Source: CAYSWV01 sp964434865
Lineage (GTDB): Bacteria; Cyanobacteriota; Cyanobacteriia; Thermostichales; Thermostichaceae
Assembly (NCBI GenBank): GCA_964434865.1
Contig: CAYSWV010000008.1
Location: 59,494 to 123,493, forward strand
Direction of reading: 5' to 3'
DNA length: 64,000 bases
Part shown: one piece after another, positions 34,436 to 45,200 of the stretch
Layout of the letters: each line of letters starts with the position of its first letter
How positions within the stretch are numbered: the first letter of the stretch is position 1
Made by a program: the position numbers and the translations under genes
Notes under the pieces: generated by a model
What the model saw: only the letters and a program-made list of their open reading frames with translations
Databases searched by the model: none
What the model was told of the DNA's origin: nothing

Positions 34436-35635
34436 TCAAGCCTCAACTTCTTCATTTTGGGATTGAGAGGGTAGGTCAGGCGCTACGGAAGGTACCTCAA
34501 GAGGTGTCATTGTCGGTGCCTGGCCTTCCAACTGTTTGAAGATATCTCGCATCAGCTCCTGACGCTTGGTGATAGGTAAAGTGCGGGAAAGAGACGCTGG
34601 AAAATTAGGCATAGCTAGGGTAACCCGATCCATTAAGTCTGCCTGTGAATTACGTTTTTGAATAGTCCAGGCTCGCTGTACTACATTGTCAGCAGCTTCG
34701 GGTTCAACTCCAGACACTTGCACCATCCATTCAGTAATAGAAGCCAGATCAGGATCAAACCGAAAAAAGTACATGTAGACTAGCATCGATAGGCCAAGCA
34801 TGATACCAATGGCACTAGCTACATAGGCTACTTTGATAGTGCTATCTCCCAGGTAAGCAACAGCTGAGATACGCAATATCTCATAGGGAATTCGGATCAA
34901 ACTATAGCCAATGACGTAAGTCCAGGCCCAGGTTCCTATTTTTAGTTTAGGGGCTGTTTTCATCAACCACAGCAAAATGCCAAACAACACAACATTCAAC
35001 AAACTTTCATAGAGAAAAATGGGATGAAAAAACTCCTGATCCGCAAACGGGGGCACTCGATACTCGGGAGCAATAAATTCTCGAATGGGCCATAGACTAT
35101 CTGAAGCAATAGGAGCTCCATAAGCTTCAGAATTGAAAAAGTTACCCCAACGTCCTATTGCCTGCCCCAAAATCAAGCTAGGTGCCAGAGTGTCAGCATA
35201 GGCCCAGCCATTAATTCCTGTGAATCGACAGTACAAGTAGAGCACCAAAGCACCTGCAATAATGCCGCCGTGGATAATGATGCCGCCTTGCCAAATCGCA
35301 AAAGCTGACAAAGGATTGCTCGCATAATCAGACCAATGGGTCAAAACATAATACAAACGCGCACCGGCAAACCCCCCTAGCACTAACCAGAGGGCTAATT
35401 GCTCAATATGATCACTAGCGATGCCTGGCTCTTTTTCCAGTTGGCGCCGCTCTGCTAAAAACTTGGCTAAGAATAGCCCTATCAATACCGCGATCGCCAT
35501 CAGCACCCCATACCAACGCAAGCCACCTCCCAAAGGCCATGTATCAGGAAATTGGAAAATAAAGGGACCTGGGGATCGTAAGACAAAGGCACCGTCAGGG
35601 GATACAGAAATAAACCCTAGCAAGATTTGCAGCAT
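34436..35635 (-). CDS. lgt: prolipoprotein diacylglyceryl transferase with C-terminal extension
   Basis: Lgt transfers diacylglycerol from phosphatidylglycerol to the lipobox Cys of prolipoproteins in the plasma membrane. The signature GRWGNFFNSEAYG, a downstream HPIFLYES motif and about seven membrane spans are present. The ATG at 35635, preceded by AGGAGA at eight bases, is chosen over a start ten codons earlier. The enzyme is 399 residues, about 100 longer than usual: after the last membrane span (LSMLVYMYFF) comes a soluble tail rich in Glu/Gln/Pro with no motif I recognise. Confidence 0.93.
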   Translation of the reverse strand: MLQILLGFISVSPDGAFVLRSPGPFIFQFPDTWPLGGGLRWYGVLMAIAVLIGLFLAKFLAERRQLEKEPGIASDHIEQLALWLVLGGFAGARLYYVLTHWSDYASNPLSAFAIWQGGIIIHGGIIAGALVLYLYCRFTGINGWAYADTLAPSLILGQAIGRWGNFFNSEAYGAPIASDSLWPIREFIAPEYRVPPFADQEFFHPIFLYESLLNVVLFGILLWLMKTAPKLKIGTWAWTYVIGYSLIRIPYEILRISAVAYLGDSTIKVAYVASAIGIMLGLSMLVYMYFFRFDPDLASITEWMVQVSGVEPEAADNVVQRAWTIQKRNSQADLMDRVTLAMPNFPASLSRTLPITKRQELMRDIFKQLEGQAPTMTPLEVPSVAPDLPSQSQNEEVEA

Positions 35636-35925
35636 CAGCCGATTCTCCTTATCCAACCACCTCAATGACTTTACATTATGGCCCTACAAAGCTCTAGGAG
35701 GGTGATTTTACTTCGTGAGAGTCTAGCATGATGATCTAAAGCCAGGTCTAGCAAGTTATCGTCAAACTCATTTGAAGTGAACGTGGATGGTCTACCCAGA
35801 TCTCATGATTGCATCAAAAGCAGTTTATTTAAAAGGATATGTAGTTAGGTGTTTTGACATTGAGCTATTCAAGCTACCCATTTAAATAATCGGAAGATTG
35901 ATAATCCTGAAGTATAGGTAACCCG

Positions 35926-36114
35926 TTAGCGATGGCGGCGGCGGCGTTCTCCAATACCACAATCACCGCAACATTCTGGACGCTTTAAATCACTCCAGTT
36001 GATACAGGATCGACAACCACGCAACATTTCAGGCCAACGTTCTTGGATCAGGAGTTGTCGCAGCTTAACGTCCTGAGACCCTGAGGGATAAGATTGAGAT
36101 TGAAACCGCTCCAT
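35926..36114 (-). CDS. small cysteine-rich protein, putative metal binder
   Basis: This 62-residue protein has a C-terminal half with five cysteines in CRSCINW and ECCGDCG and ends in a basic tail ERRRRHR. The spacing suggests a zinc or iron-sulfur site, possibly nucleic-acid binding. The ATG at 36114 is preferred over a TTG two codons upstream. It lies downstream of nothing on its strand within 480 bases and upstream of lgt by 291 bases. Function unknown. Confidence 0.6.
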   Translation of the reverse strand: MERFQSQSYPSGSQDVKLRQLLIQERWPEMLRGCRSCINWSDLKRPECCGDCGIGERRRRHR

Positions 36115-36274
36115 TTGCAACTCTTGACTTGCTAAACGCCTTAACCTAGTTATAGAGGCGTTCGGATTTAAACAACAAAAAACATCTGTATGGCTTAAGA
36201 TTTTACAGACAAAGAATTACAGTTTTTCAGATTGTTATGCGTTATGTTAAATACCGTGAAGACGTGTTAATGAT

Positions 36275-36404
36275 ACTGTTAATAATTAANNNNNNNNNNN
36301 NNNNNNNNNNNNNNNNNNNNNNNNNNNNNNNNNNNNNNNNNNNNNNNNNNNNNNNNNNNNNNNNNNNNNNNNNNNNNNNNNNNNNNNNNACTGTTAATAA
36401 TTAA
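36275..36404. repeat. 15-bp repeat flanking a scaffold gap
   Basis: ACTGTTAATAATTAA stands immediately before (36275-36289) and immediately after (36390-36404) a run of 100 N, and a related sequence (GTGTTAATGAT) precedes it. The gap therefore most likely replaces a tandem array of this AT-rich unit of unknown length. The surrounding 36115-36510 region contains no recognised gene. Confidence 0.8.
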
Positions 36405-36510
36405 TCATTGGGATCTCACTCACTGTTGTAGGTAGGTCACGGGGCCTAGGCTTTAAACTTTAAAACCTATAGTCCTGATCTAGGACAACATGGCTGAACG
36501 CATTATAAAA

Positions 36511-36535
36511 GGATCGAAACGTAACGTCTCGATCC
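36511..36535 (-). terminator. rho-independent terminator of the ndhF1-ndhD1 operon
   Basis: On the minus strand GGATCGAGACG and CGTTTCGATCC form an 11-bp stem (one G-U pair) with a TTA loop, followed directly by TTTTAT. It lies about 60 bases after the stop of ndhD1. Stem, loop and T tract are all as expected for an intrinsic terminator. Confidence 0.85.
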
Positions 36536-36596
36536 CAATCTTTCATTACCCTGAGATGGCTATAACGCTTTGATCACAATACCAGAGTTATTACAC

Positions 36597-38195
36597 TCAA
36601 TTGATCGCAGGAGATTTGAGCGGTTGGGGTGGAAATAGAGCTATCTCTTCTGTACCCTCTGGGTTGGGTAATTCACTCTCCAAACGAGCAACTAGTTCGT
36701 TGGTTGAGGTGTCGTAAACCTGAGTCATGAGTTTAGGATAAACACCAATCCCTACAATAGGAATTAATAAACTCGCAATAATAAAGACTTCACGAGGTTC
36801 AGCATCGACGAGTTCTTCATGATCGGTAAGATCTTTATTCTCAGGACCAAAGAAAATCTGGCGCAGCATGGACAGTAGGTAAATAGGGGTTAAAATCACA
36901 CCGACAGCGGCTAAAAAGACGATCACAGTTCTAAACGTGCCATCATAGGCTTTTGAAGTGGCCATCCCAATAAAGACCATGATCTCAGCTACAAAACCGC
37001 TCATTCCGGGTAGCGCCAAAGACGCCAACGAGCACACCGTGAACATTGAAAAGATCTTGGGCATTTTTAAACCCACGCCACCCATTTCCTCCAGCTCCAG
37101 CGTGTGAGTTCGATCATAAGTGGCACCCACCAAGAAGAATAAGCTAGCTCCAATCAGACCATGGGAGATCATCTGCAACATAGCCCCACTCATCCCAATC
37201 TGAGTCAGGCAGCCCAGACCGATCAGCACAAAGCCCATATGGCTAATAGACGAGTAGGCGATCTTGCGCTTCAGATTTCGTTGGCCAAAAGAGGTTAACG
37301 CAGCATAGATAATGTTGACAACACCTAACACAATCAAAATAGGAGCAAAAATCAAATGGGCATCCGGTAACATTCCAACATTCATCCGTAGCAAGGCATA
37401 GCCCCCCATCTTGAGCAAGATCCCTGCTAGCAACATATGGACAGGTGCTGTTGCTTCACCATGAGCATCGGGCAACCAGGTATGCAGAGGAAAAATGGGG
37501 AGTTTGACCCCATAAGCAATCAAGAAAGCCCCATACATAAACAGCTGGAATACAACTGGATAAGGCTTGCTAGCTAGATCTTGCATATCGAAGGTAAGCG
37601 TATCCCCAAAGAAGGCCATTGCTAATCCCGCCACCAGAATAAATAGGGAGCTCAAAGCCGTGTAAAGGATAAACTTGGTTGCTGCATATTGCCGGTTCTT
37701 GCCACCCCAGATGCAAAGCAGGAGATAAACCGGGATCAATTCCAACTCCCACATCAAGAAAAAGAGCAGCATATCCTGGACAGCAAAGACGCCAATCTGT
37801 CCTCCATACATCGCCAAGATCAGAAAATAAAATAGGCGGGGCTTTAAAGTCACAGGCCAGGACGCCAAGATCGCCAGTGTGGTGATAAAGGCTGTTAGCA
37901 AGATCAGAGGCATCGACAACCCATCTGCCCCAACTGACCAACTGAGACCAATCTGGGAGATCCAGGTATACCGCTCTACTAATTGGAGTTCAGGGTTAGT
38001 GGGATCATAAAGGGTGATATAGCCCGACACTAAGATCAATAGATCAGTAACCCCAATAAACAAGGCATACCAACGAATGGGACGGCCTTTGCCATCCGGA
38101 TCAGGAATAAAAGGGATAAACAGGGAGGCGATCACGGGATAAAGAATGACCGTTGTCAACCAAGGAAACTCGTTTAACGGAATGGGTAGATCCAT
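36597..38195 (-). CDS. ndhD1: NAD(P)H-quinone oxidoreductase (NDH-1) subunit NdhD1
   Basis: NdhD is an antiporter-like proton-pumping subunit in the membrane arm of the thylakoid NDH-1 complex, which serves respiration and cyclic electron flow. The protein of about 532 residues has some 14 hydrophobic spans and the conserved motifs WELELIPVYLLL, LPDAHGEATAPVHMLLAGILLKMGGYALLR (first part), and GFVAEIMVF. The ATG at 38195 is used; a GTG four codons upstream is an alternative. It follows ndhF1 after 84 bases. The F1/D1 pairing is that of the NDH-1L form, hence D1 rather than the CO2-uptake paralogues D3/D4. Confidence 0.93.
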   Translation of the reverse strand: MDLPIPLNEFPWLTTVILYPVIASLFIPFIPDPDGKGRPIRWYALFIGVTDLLILVSGYITLYDPTNPELQLVERYTWISQIGLSWSVGADGLSMPLILLTAFITTLAILASWPVTLKPRLFYFLILAMYGGQIGVFAVQDMLLFFLMWELELIPVYLLLCIWGGKNRQYAATKFILYTALSSLFILVAGLAMAFFGDTLTFDMQDLASKPYPVVFQLFMYGAFLIAYGVKLPIFPLHTWLPDAHGEATAPVHMLLAGILLKMGGYALLRMNVGMLPDAHLIFAPILIVLGVVNIIYAALTSFGQRNLKRKIAYSSISHMGFVLIGLGCLTQIGMSGAMLQMISHGLIGASLFFLVGATYDRTHTLELEEMGGVGLKMPKIFSMFTVCSLASLALPGMSGFVAEIMVFIGMATSKAYDGTFRTVIVFLAAVGVILTPIYLLSMLRQIFFGPENKDLTDHEELVDAEPREVFIIASLLIPIVGIGVYPKLMTQVYDTSTNELVARLESELPNPEGTEEIALFPPQPLKSPAIN

Positions 38196-38279
38196 AATGT
38201 TGTTCACCGATGTCCAGAAAGCATCTTAGCAGCGACTAGCCGTCAAGCAGTATCTATACTCATTACCTTCAGCTCTGCT

Positions 38280-40427
38280 TTAGAATCCAACTCCAGAGAG
38301 CACCACTAAAATCACTACTGCACTAAAAATGATTAGGGCATAAAATTGAGCCTTGCCACTTTCTAGGTATTTCAAAGCTTCACCCGAAATCACCGTGATC
38401 AATCCAGCAAAGTTGACGATGCCATCTACAATCCGATTATCGACTTCTAAGGCTTCTCGAGCAGCGAACCGGGTACCTTGAGCAAAGATTCGTTCGTAGA
38501 GTTCATCAAAATACCATTTGTTCAACGAGAAGTTATAGAGCGGTTGAATAGATCGAGCAATGGCTCCAGAGTCAATCGTCTTGTGGAAATACATCAAAGC
38601 AGACAGAGTAATCCCAATCAAACCAATCCCAACAGAACTCCCCCCCATAATTAAAAACTCAGACCACTCAAACTCACCGGCTTGGACGTTAGCCCATTGT
38701 TCAGCCGCCGTCGCCAAGACTGATCCCGCTATGTCTTCTCCAGCAGGATGAATAAAGGCTTCAAACAGGTTGGCAAAGGGGGTGCCAGCTAGGCCAATCA
38801 AAACTGAGGGGACTGCCAAGATCATCAGGGGAATCGTCATAGACCAAGAGGATTCATGGGGTTGATCAGCATGACCATGACCGTGTTCATCATGATGATC
38901 GGTGGAATCTTGAGCCTGTTCTAGTTCTTTGACATCCATAGCACCGGGGCCAAATACAAGGCGTTCACCCATATCAAAAGCAAAATTGAAGGCAGGGACA
39001 GGCTTACCCCTACTGACAGCCACCTGGTCTTTGAGTTCTCCGTTAGTACCCCGAAAATCCCCTTCAAAGGTGAGGAAGTACATTCTAAACATGTAGAAGG
39101 CTGTGATCCCTGCTGTTAAAAAGCCTACTAACCAGAGAGCTGGGCTTACCGAAAACGTCAATCCCAAAATCTCATCTTTAGACCAAAAGCCAGCAAAGGG
39201 TGGAATCCCACAAATAGCCAGGGTGCCAATGAAAAAGGTCGTCGCTGTGATCGGCATATACTTGCGTAACCCACCCATAAGGCGCATATCTTGTGCTAAA
39301 GCCGGATCATGACCTACAACCTCTTCCATACCATGAATTACTGACCCAGAGCAGAGGAACAACATCGCTTTGAAATAGGCATGTGTCATGAGGTGGAATA
39401 ATCCAGCACTGTAAGCGCCCACCCCCATCGCCATAATCATGTAACCCAGTTGCGAGATCGTAGAATACGCTAAGCCTTTTTTGATGTCATTCTGAGTAAT
39501 CGCGATACTAGCTCCCAAAAAGGCGGTTCCGGCTCCGGTCCAGGCAATCGTTGTCATGACAGCTGGGATTCCCTCAAATACCGGGAACATCCGGGCCACT
39601 AAAAAGACTCCAGCTGCAACCATAGTAGCGGCATGGATCAAGGCCGAAATCGGGGTAGGGCCTTCCATAGCATCGGGTAACCATACATGCAAAGGAAACT
39701 GAGCTGATTTAGCCACAGGTCCCAAAAAGACCAAGATCGAGAACACAGCCACCACAGCAGCACTAACCGATCCCGAGCTGACTAACTCTTCTAGGCGATG
39801 ACCCATGATCTCAAAGTCAAATGTACCGGTGAGCCAGTAAAGGCCTAATAACCCCAGGAGTAAACCAAAGTCACCCACCCGGTTAGTTACAAAAGCTTTT
39901 TGTGCAGCATCTGCAGCCGGTTGGCGATCGTACCAGAACCCGATGAGTAAGTAGGAACACATCCCCACCAATTCCCAAAACACGTAGATCTGAACCAAAT
40001 TGGGGCTAATCACCAATCCCAGCATAGAAGCGGTAAATAAACTGAGATAGGAATAAAACCGGACATAACCGGGATCATGGGCCATATAGCCATTAGTATA
40101 AATCTGAACCAGGAAGGATACGGTTGTCACCACCACCAGCATCATGGCGGCCAGGTTATCCAGGGTAAATCCCATCTGGACGGAAAATGATCCAGCTTGA
40201 GCCCAAGTAAAGCTCCAGTTCAAGGGATCATGACCACTGAGTTGACCGATCAGCAAAGCAAAGGCATGGACCATGGTGGTTCCGGTCAGGAAAACACTAA
40301 TACCAGAGGCCCAAGCTCGATGAGATCGGATCCACTGATTTGCCAGAAGGATGGCCATTCCTAAGACGAAAGCACCTAAAAGAGGATAGATAGGGACCAA
40401 CCAGGCCAGCTGATAAGCAAGTTCCAT
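38280..40427 (-). CDS. ndhF1: NAD(P)H-quinone oxidoreductase (NDH-1) subunit NdhF1
   Basis: NdhF1 is the large distal antiporter-like subunit of NDH-1, with the long lateral helix. The 715-residue protein has WELVGMCSYLLIGFW, HVWLPDAMEGPTPISALIHA, KGLAYSTISQLGYM and a final membrane segment after about residue 690. The ATG at 40427 (AGGA eight bases upstream) gives the usual N-terminus MELAYQLAWLVPIYPLLGA; frames starting earlier are not supported. A His/Asp-rich stretch (HHDEHGHGH, about residues 507-515) lies in the variable C-terminal loop and could bind metal. The gene heads the ndhF1-ndhD1 operon. Confidence 0.94.
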   Translation of the reverse strand: MELAYQLAWLVPIYPLLGAFVLGMAILLANQWIRSHRAWASGISVFLTGTTMVHAFALLIGQLSGHDPLNWSFTWAQAGSFSVQMGFTLDNLAAMMLVVVTTVSFLVQIYTNGYMAHDPGYVRFYSYLSLFTASMLGLVISPNLVQIYVFWELVGMCSYLLIGFWYDRQPAADAAQKAFVTNRVGDFGLLLGLLGLYWLTGTFDFEIMGHRLEELVSSGSVSAAVVAVFSILVFLGPVAKSAQFPLHVWLPDAMEGPTPISALIHAATMVAAGVFLVARMFPVFEGIPAVMTTIAWTGAGTAFLGASIAITQNDIKKGLAYSTISQLGYMIMAMGVGAYSAGLFHLMTHAYFKAMLFLCSGSVIHGMEEVVGHDPALAQDMRLMGGLRKYMPITATTFFIGTLAICGIPPFAGFWSKDEILGLTFSVSPALWLVGFLTAGITAFYMFRMYFLTFEGDFRGTNGELKDQVAVSRGKPVPAFNFAFDMGERLVFGPGAMDVKELEQAQDSTDHHDEHGHGHADQPHESSWSMTIPLMILAVPSVLIGLAGTPFANLFEAFIHPAGEDIAGSVLATAAEQWANVQAGEFEWSEFLIMGGSSVGIGLIGITLSALMYFHKTIDSGAIARSIQPLYNFSLNKWYFDELYERIFAQGTRFAAREALEVDNRIVDGIVNFAGLITVISGEALKYLESGKAQFYALIIFSAVVILVVLSGVGF

Positions 40428-40627
40428 AAGGACGTTCCTGTGAGTAACAAAAGTCTGGTAGTAAGCACAACCGTCACTCATTGTAAACTTTTACGACAAC
40501 GAAAAGGCTTCTGGGATGACGAAAGAATTATTTGGATCCTAAAAACTGGGTCAGAACCTTGCCAAATCATGTAGCTAGCTTGAAAGGATCAGAGGTTAAC
40601 TCATTTAATGAGCTTAGCTAGTCGAAG

Positions 40628-40727
40628 NNNNNNNNNNNNNNNNNNNNNNNNNNNNNNNNNNNNNNNNNNNNNNNNNNNNNNNNNNNNNNNNNNNNNNNNN
40701 NNNNNNNNNNNNNNNNNNNNNNNNNNN
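40628..40727. other. scaffold gap (100 N) in the region upstream of ndhF1
   Basis: This gap lies in the 375-base space between ndhF1 and the exported-protein gene. Unlike the other gaps, its visible flanks do not share an obvious repeat. No gene is seen in the remaining sequence 40428-40802; the ndhF1 promoter is expected here, partly hidden by the gap. Confidence 0.9.
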
Positions 40728-40802
40728 GGGTCTTTTAGGGGAAGTATTGGAAGGCGTTACCTGGCCCTCAGAGGCTATTGACCCCAGGAATGAAGGCCTG
40801 AT

Positions 40803-41348
40803 CTACAATCGCTCTAGCCCATGATCCATGACTCGATAATAGAGGGCTTTATAACCAATACGAACACCTGGACGTGCATTGCTAAGTTTATCTACTCGAG
40901 TTCGACCACTATAGGAACTAAACACTTCATAAGCATCATCATTGAAGAAAAACGAAGACACATCAGACACTTCTTCACCACCCAGAAGATGCCAGGCACC
41001 CTCTCGAAATTCAAAATTGTAATGGGCTTTGTCAGGGTAGTCTGCCGGTCGAGTAATCCCTGCATCAATGGTACCTAAGTAGGGGACAGTCGGATCGGAT
41101 GTTGAACTAACATGCACTTGAATATCACTGTAACGACATCCCCCAGCTCGATTACATAACCGGACCGATTCCATCTCAGCCGCAATGGCTTCTAATCGCT
41201 GTTCTGTGGCGGCAAATGAGATCACTTGGGGTCTACTAGTTTTAGAGATAGCTGGAGCTGGCCAGCTAAACAGTAGCCACAACCACAAACTCAGCAGCAT
41301 CAAACTCAAAAGTCGAGAACGATGAGTAGCCCAAAAGTTCTGAGACAT
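40803..41348 (-). CDS. exported protein of unknown function
   Basis: This 181-residue protein has a typical signal peptide: basic start (THRSR), hydrophobic core (LLSLMLLSLWLWLLFSW) and a likely cleavage after PAPA-like residues near position 33. The mature part has a pair of cysteines in LCNRAGGCRYSDIQVHV and is rich in aromatic residues and Ser. I do not recognise the family; it loosely recalls secreted cyanobacterial proteins with beta structure. An alternative ATG eight codons upstream gives a longer n-region. It is divergent from trmJ, with 58 bases between the starts. Confidence 0.65.
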   Translation of the reverse strand: MSQNFWATHRSRLLSLMLLSLWLWLLFSWPAPAISKTSRPQVISFAATEQRLEAIAAEMESVRLCNRAGGCRYSDIQVHVSSTSDPTVPYLGTIDAGITRPADYPDKAHYNFEFREGAWHLLGGEEVSDVSSFFFNDDAYEVFSSYSGRTRVDKLSNARPGVRIGYKALYYRVMDHGLERL

Positions 41349-41406
41349 GGCTTTAGCCCCAAAGTGATACATTAACAGAGATCTAGTTTAGGTTAGTTTA
41401 GGTCGA

Positions 41407-42174
41407 GTGCGAGACATTCGTTCACACCTACAGTCCTATCGCATTATCCTAGTTGAACCAGCAGGACCCCGTAATCTTGGCTCTGTGGCTAGGATCCTCA
41501 AAAATATGGGGCTTCACCACCTCGTTTTAGTCAATCCTCAATGTGATCCTAACGATCCTGAAGCGATAATGATGGCTGTTCATGGTGTTGAGATACTCCA
41601 GTCTGTTCAGGTGGTTTCATCACTTGCCGAATCTCTTCAAGGGTGTTATCGAGTTATCGGCACTACGGGTCGCGATCAAAGCTATCCCCCAGAGTGGTGT
41701 ATTACACCTCCCCGAGTCGTCATGCCTTGGCTGGCTTCAACGTTGCCAGGTGCTATTGTTTTTGGGCCTGAAGATCGCGGCTTAAATAATGAAGAATTAG
41801 CCCTGTGTCAGCGGCATGTCATGATCCCGACAGCGTTGGAGTATCCGTCTCTCAACTTGGCTCAAGCCGTGGGGATTTGTTGTTACGAACTCCGGCTAGC
41901 CGTTCTGGATGCTTGGGATCAGATCCCAGCCGCCCCTCAAGGTAAAAAAGCTCAATCAGCTCAATTAGATCCAGCTCCGATAGAGGTCATTGAAGGGTTC
42001 TACCATCATCTTGAAACGATATTGCTCAAAATTGGCTATTTGCAACCTCACACAGCTAAACGGAAACTAGAAAAATTTCGGACATTATTTAACCGGGCTG
42101 AACTGACTCTTCAGGAGGTGGCTTTACTCCGGGGCATTTTGCGTAAAATAGGGTTACTAACCAAACTTGAATAA
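41407..42174 (+). CDS. trmJ: TrmJ-family SPOUT RNA methyltransferase
   Basis: This 255-residue protein has the SpoU/TrmJ knot motifs: VEPAGPRNLGSVAR (motif 1), FGPEDRGLNNEEL (motif 2) and YPSLNLAQAVGICCYEL (motif 3). TrmJ 2'-O-methylates nucleotide 32 of several tRNAs with SAM. The C-terminal helical region (HHLETILLKIGYL, then LRGILRKI) matches TrmJ dimerisation extensions. The start is a GTG. Its 3' end is 29 bases from the convergent kinase gene. Confidence 0.88.
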   Translation: MRDIRSHLQSYRIILVEPAGPRNLGSVARILKNMGLHHLVLVNPQCDPNDPEAIMMAVHGVEILQSVQVVSSLAESLQGCYRVIGTTGRDQSYPPEWCITPPRVVMPWLASTLPGAIVFGPEDRGLNNEELALCQRHVMIPTALEYPSLNLAQAVGICCYELRLAVLDAWDQIPAAPQGKKAQSAQLDPAPIEVIEGFYHHLETILLKIGYLQPHTAKRKLEKFRTLFNRAELTLQEVALLRGILRKIGLLTKLE

Positions 42175-42203
42175 CTTTTTTATTGCCCAGAATAACTCTA
42201 TTA

Positions 42204-45200
42204 TTAGGACCACCGTTGATTGAGTAACTCTGTTAAATACATCTGAGCACCCGGAAATTTAGCATTGAGTTGCAAGGTTGTTCGAATTTCAGTGATAGCT
42301 TCTTCAATTTGTCCCTTATTAGCTAAGGCAATACCGAGCTTATAGTGGGCAGCTGTATAGCTCTGATTATACTGTAAGGCGATCCGATAGTTTTTAATAG
42401 CATAATCTAGCCGTTCTCGCTGTAGATCAATCTCACCGAGACCAAAATAGGCTTCTGGAATAGTGGGATCGATACGTAAGGCTAGATCAAACTTGGCTTT
42501 AGCAGCTTCAAAGTCTGAAGGAGCCATGTGTTGCTTTTGGATCAGATACACCAATCCGATCCCAGCATGAGCCATAGCTAACATGGGGGAAATATCTAGG
42601 GCTTGTCTAAAGCTAGCGATAGCACTGCTTAAGCGTTCAGTAGCGATAAAAATCTTGCCTCTACCACAGTACACATCAGCTAGGTGAGTCTCAGATGATC
42701 GCAGTACAGTATCAAAGGCTTTTTGTGAGCCTGATAGATCTCCTGACTGCAACAGGGCTTCCCCATATCGAATCGAGGCTTCAACATATTGAGGATCAAT
42801 TTTGATCACGGTCTGAAATTCTTGTATAGCTGCTTCAAGATCTCCTTGCTTATAATAAGCCATACCCAAGTAGTAATGAGCAGCTGGATGGCGGGAGTTA
42901 AGTTTTAAAGTGTCCTGGTATGCACCAACAGCCGCTTTGTAGTTTCTAGTCTTACTGTAGGCAATGCCCAGTCCTAGATGAGCCTCTGCCAACTTGGGTT
43001 CTAGCCGACTAGCAATGCGAAAGTGGGTAGCAGCTTCTTGCCATTCGGCCTTGTCTTTACCAGATACAAGGGCTAAACCCAGGTAGCAGTGCAAAACAGC
43101 ATCATTTGAAATATAAGACACAGCTTTGCGGAGATAGAAGGTAGCATCTGCTTGTTCACCTTGCTCTAATAGCTCTCTGGCATAAATCAACATTACTTGA
43201 GACATCTGTGCTCGCATGGAAATTAGCTGGGGCACTTGCTGCAAGGCATCCAAATAAGATTGAATCGTTGCCTTGATCTCATCTTTTTGAAATAAAGCCC
43301 TGAGCAACACCGGGTAGCCTTCAATTAAATTGGGGTTAAGATCAACAGCATTTTGAAAAGCTTGAATAGCATCATCTAGCCGATCGGTTTTAGTGTAAAT
43401 ACTGCCCAGATAAGTATAGGCTTCCGCCAAGGAGGGTTCTAGACTCAGAGCTGTTTCTAGTTCCGAAATCGCCTGATCTAGATTACGATCACGAGCATAC
43501 GCTTGACCCAAGTAAACGTGAGCTTCAGCAAAATTAGGATCAACTTCAATGGCACTTGAAAAATGTTTGATCGCATTCAAAATATCACATTCTTGCAAAG
43601 CAGCAATCCCATCTTGGTAAGAGAGCATGGCTCCAGGTTCAATATCAACAATACTTTTCCTGAGTTCAATGGCAAATAGATTCGATAATAATGAATCTGA
43701 CTCTTCCTGGCTCCATTGCCTGACTTGAGCGATTCGGTCTGCAATGGGCGGTAAACTAGCTAAAAAGATAGCTCGCTGTAGACTACCAAATTGAGTCACT
43801 TGTTGGTCTGCGAGCAGGATATCCTCATCCCCACCGTCCTCTAAATCTGACTTCTCAGGCTCCAGGATAGGTTGCTCATCTGACTCAATCAAAGCCTCTT
43901 CAATATCAGCAACCTCTTCTAAAAGGTGGAGGTCATCCTCTTCGTCAGCTAGATCTGCAAAGACATCTTCAGAGGCTTCAATAACCGCATCGGCCTGAGC
44001 TTGCACCGGATCATCAACAACCTCTGAGTCAAAATCATAGACATTGTTATCAGGTTGAGTTAGATCCAGAGCCTTTTTCCAGGTAGGTCGGGATTCATTG
44101 AAGGGGCGTCCATAGACTACCACCTGTTCAACTTGAATAGCATGGTTACGTCCCAACAAATTATTGGCAATCTGCTTTAAAATAGCTGAACGATCCAAAG
44201 TAGAGGTACTAGGATAGGCAAGCAATACATAGAGATCTTTACCTTTTAACTTAAACCGTGGCGCTACATTAAACTCAACCAGAGCAACTTCTAAGGGGCG
44301 GACAATCTTGAGAAATTGGGCATCTGATGAACTTAGTGTTGACGGTTTCTGGCTACTTTTACGCTTGGATGGGCTATTAGATTTTGAGATTGCATGGGAC
44401 TTAGATCGTTTGTTGAGGTAGGTCACTGACTGCTGGAGGGCGACCTTCAAGTTTTCTCGCAACTCACCCATGCTGGAGGGCCGCTGATCGCGCTCTTTGG
44501 CCAAACAGGACATAACCACATCAATAATGGCCGGGGCAATAGTGGATTGGTCAAGAGGTTTAGGAGCCTGAAAATTTTGAGCTTCGTACCACCCTGGGAA
44601 GGAATCGGTTTTAGGCACCAAGGGTAGGTCACCTGAAAGCATTTCATAGAGCACCACACCCAACGAGTAAACATCAGCTCGGAAATCAAGGGGTTCACCC
44701 CGGATCTGTTCTGGGGAGGCATAGGCTGGTGTGCCAATAAAGCCCATATGGGTCCCTAAGGCCATCGTCACATCGGAAAGGGTTTTGGCAATTCCAAAAT
44801 CTAAGATCTTGGTGGTTTCCCCCATCGTTCGATCCCGCAGCACAAAAATATTACTCGGCTTAATGTCTCGATGAATGACACCATTAATTCTGAAGTTAGG
44901 CTGATCGGCTGAAAAGGAATGAGCATACTGCATCGCTGAGCAAATCTGACGCCCCAACCGCACCACTCGCCGTAATGTTAACGGTCCTTGTTTCAAGATC
45001 CGGTTCAGCGGCTGTCCCACAAAGGGTGGCGCCCCCAAAAATTCCATCACAATATAAGGTTGATCATTGTGAATCCCATAGTCAGTCACTCGTACTATTA
45101 AAGGATGTTCGCCCAATAGAGCACAGATGCGAGCTTCAGTATGGAATCGGCGCCGTAAAAGGTCCGTGCCGCTTAAGTTTTGATGGAGAATCTTAATGGC

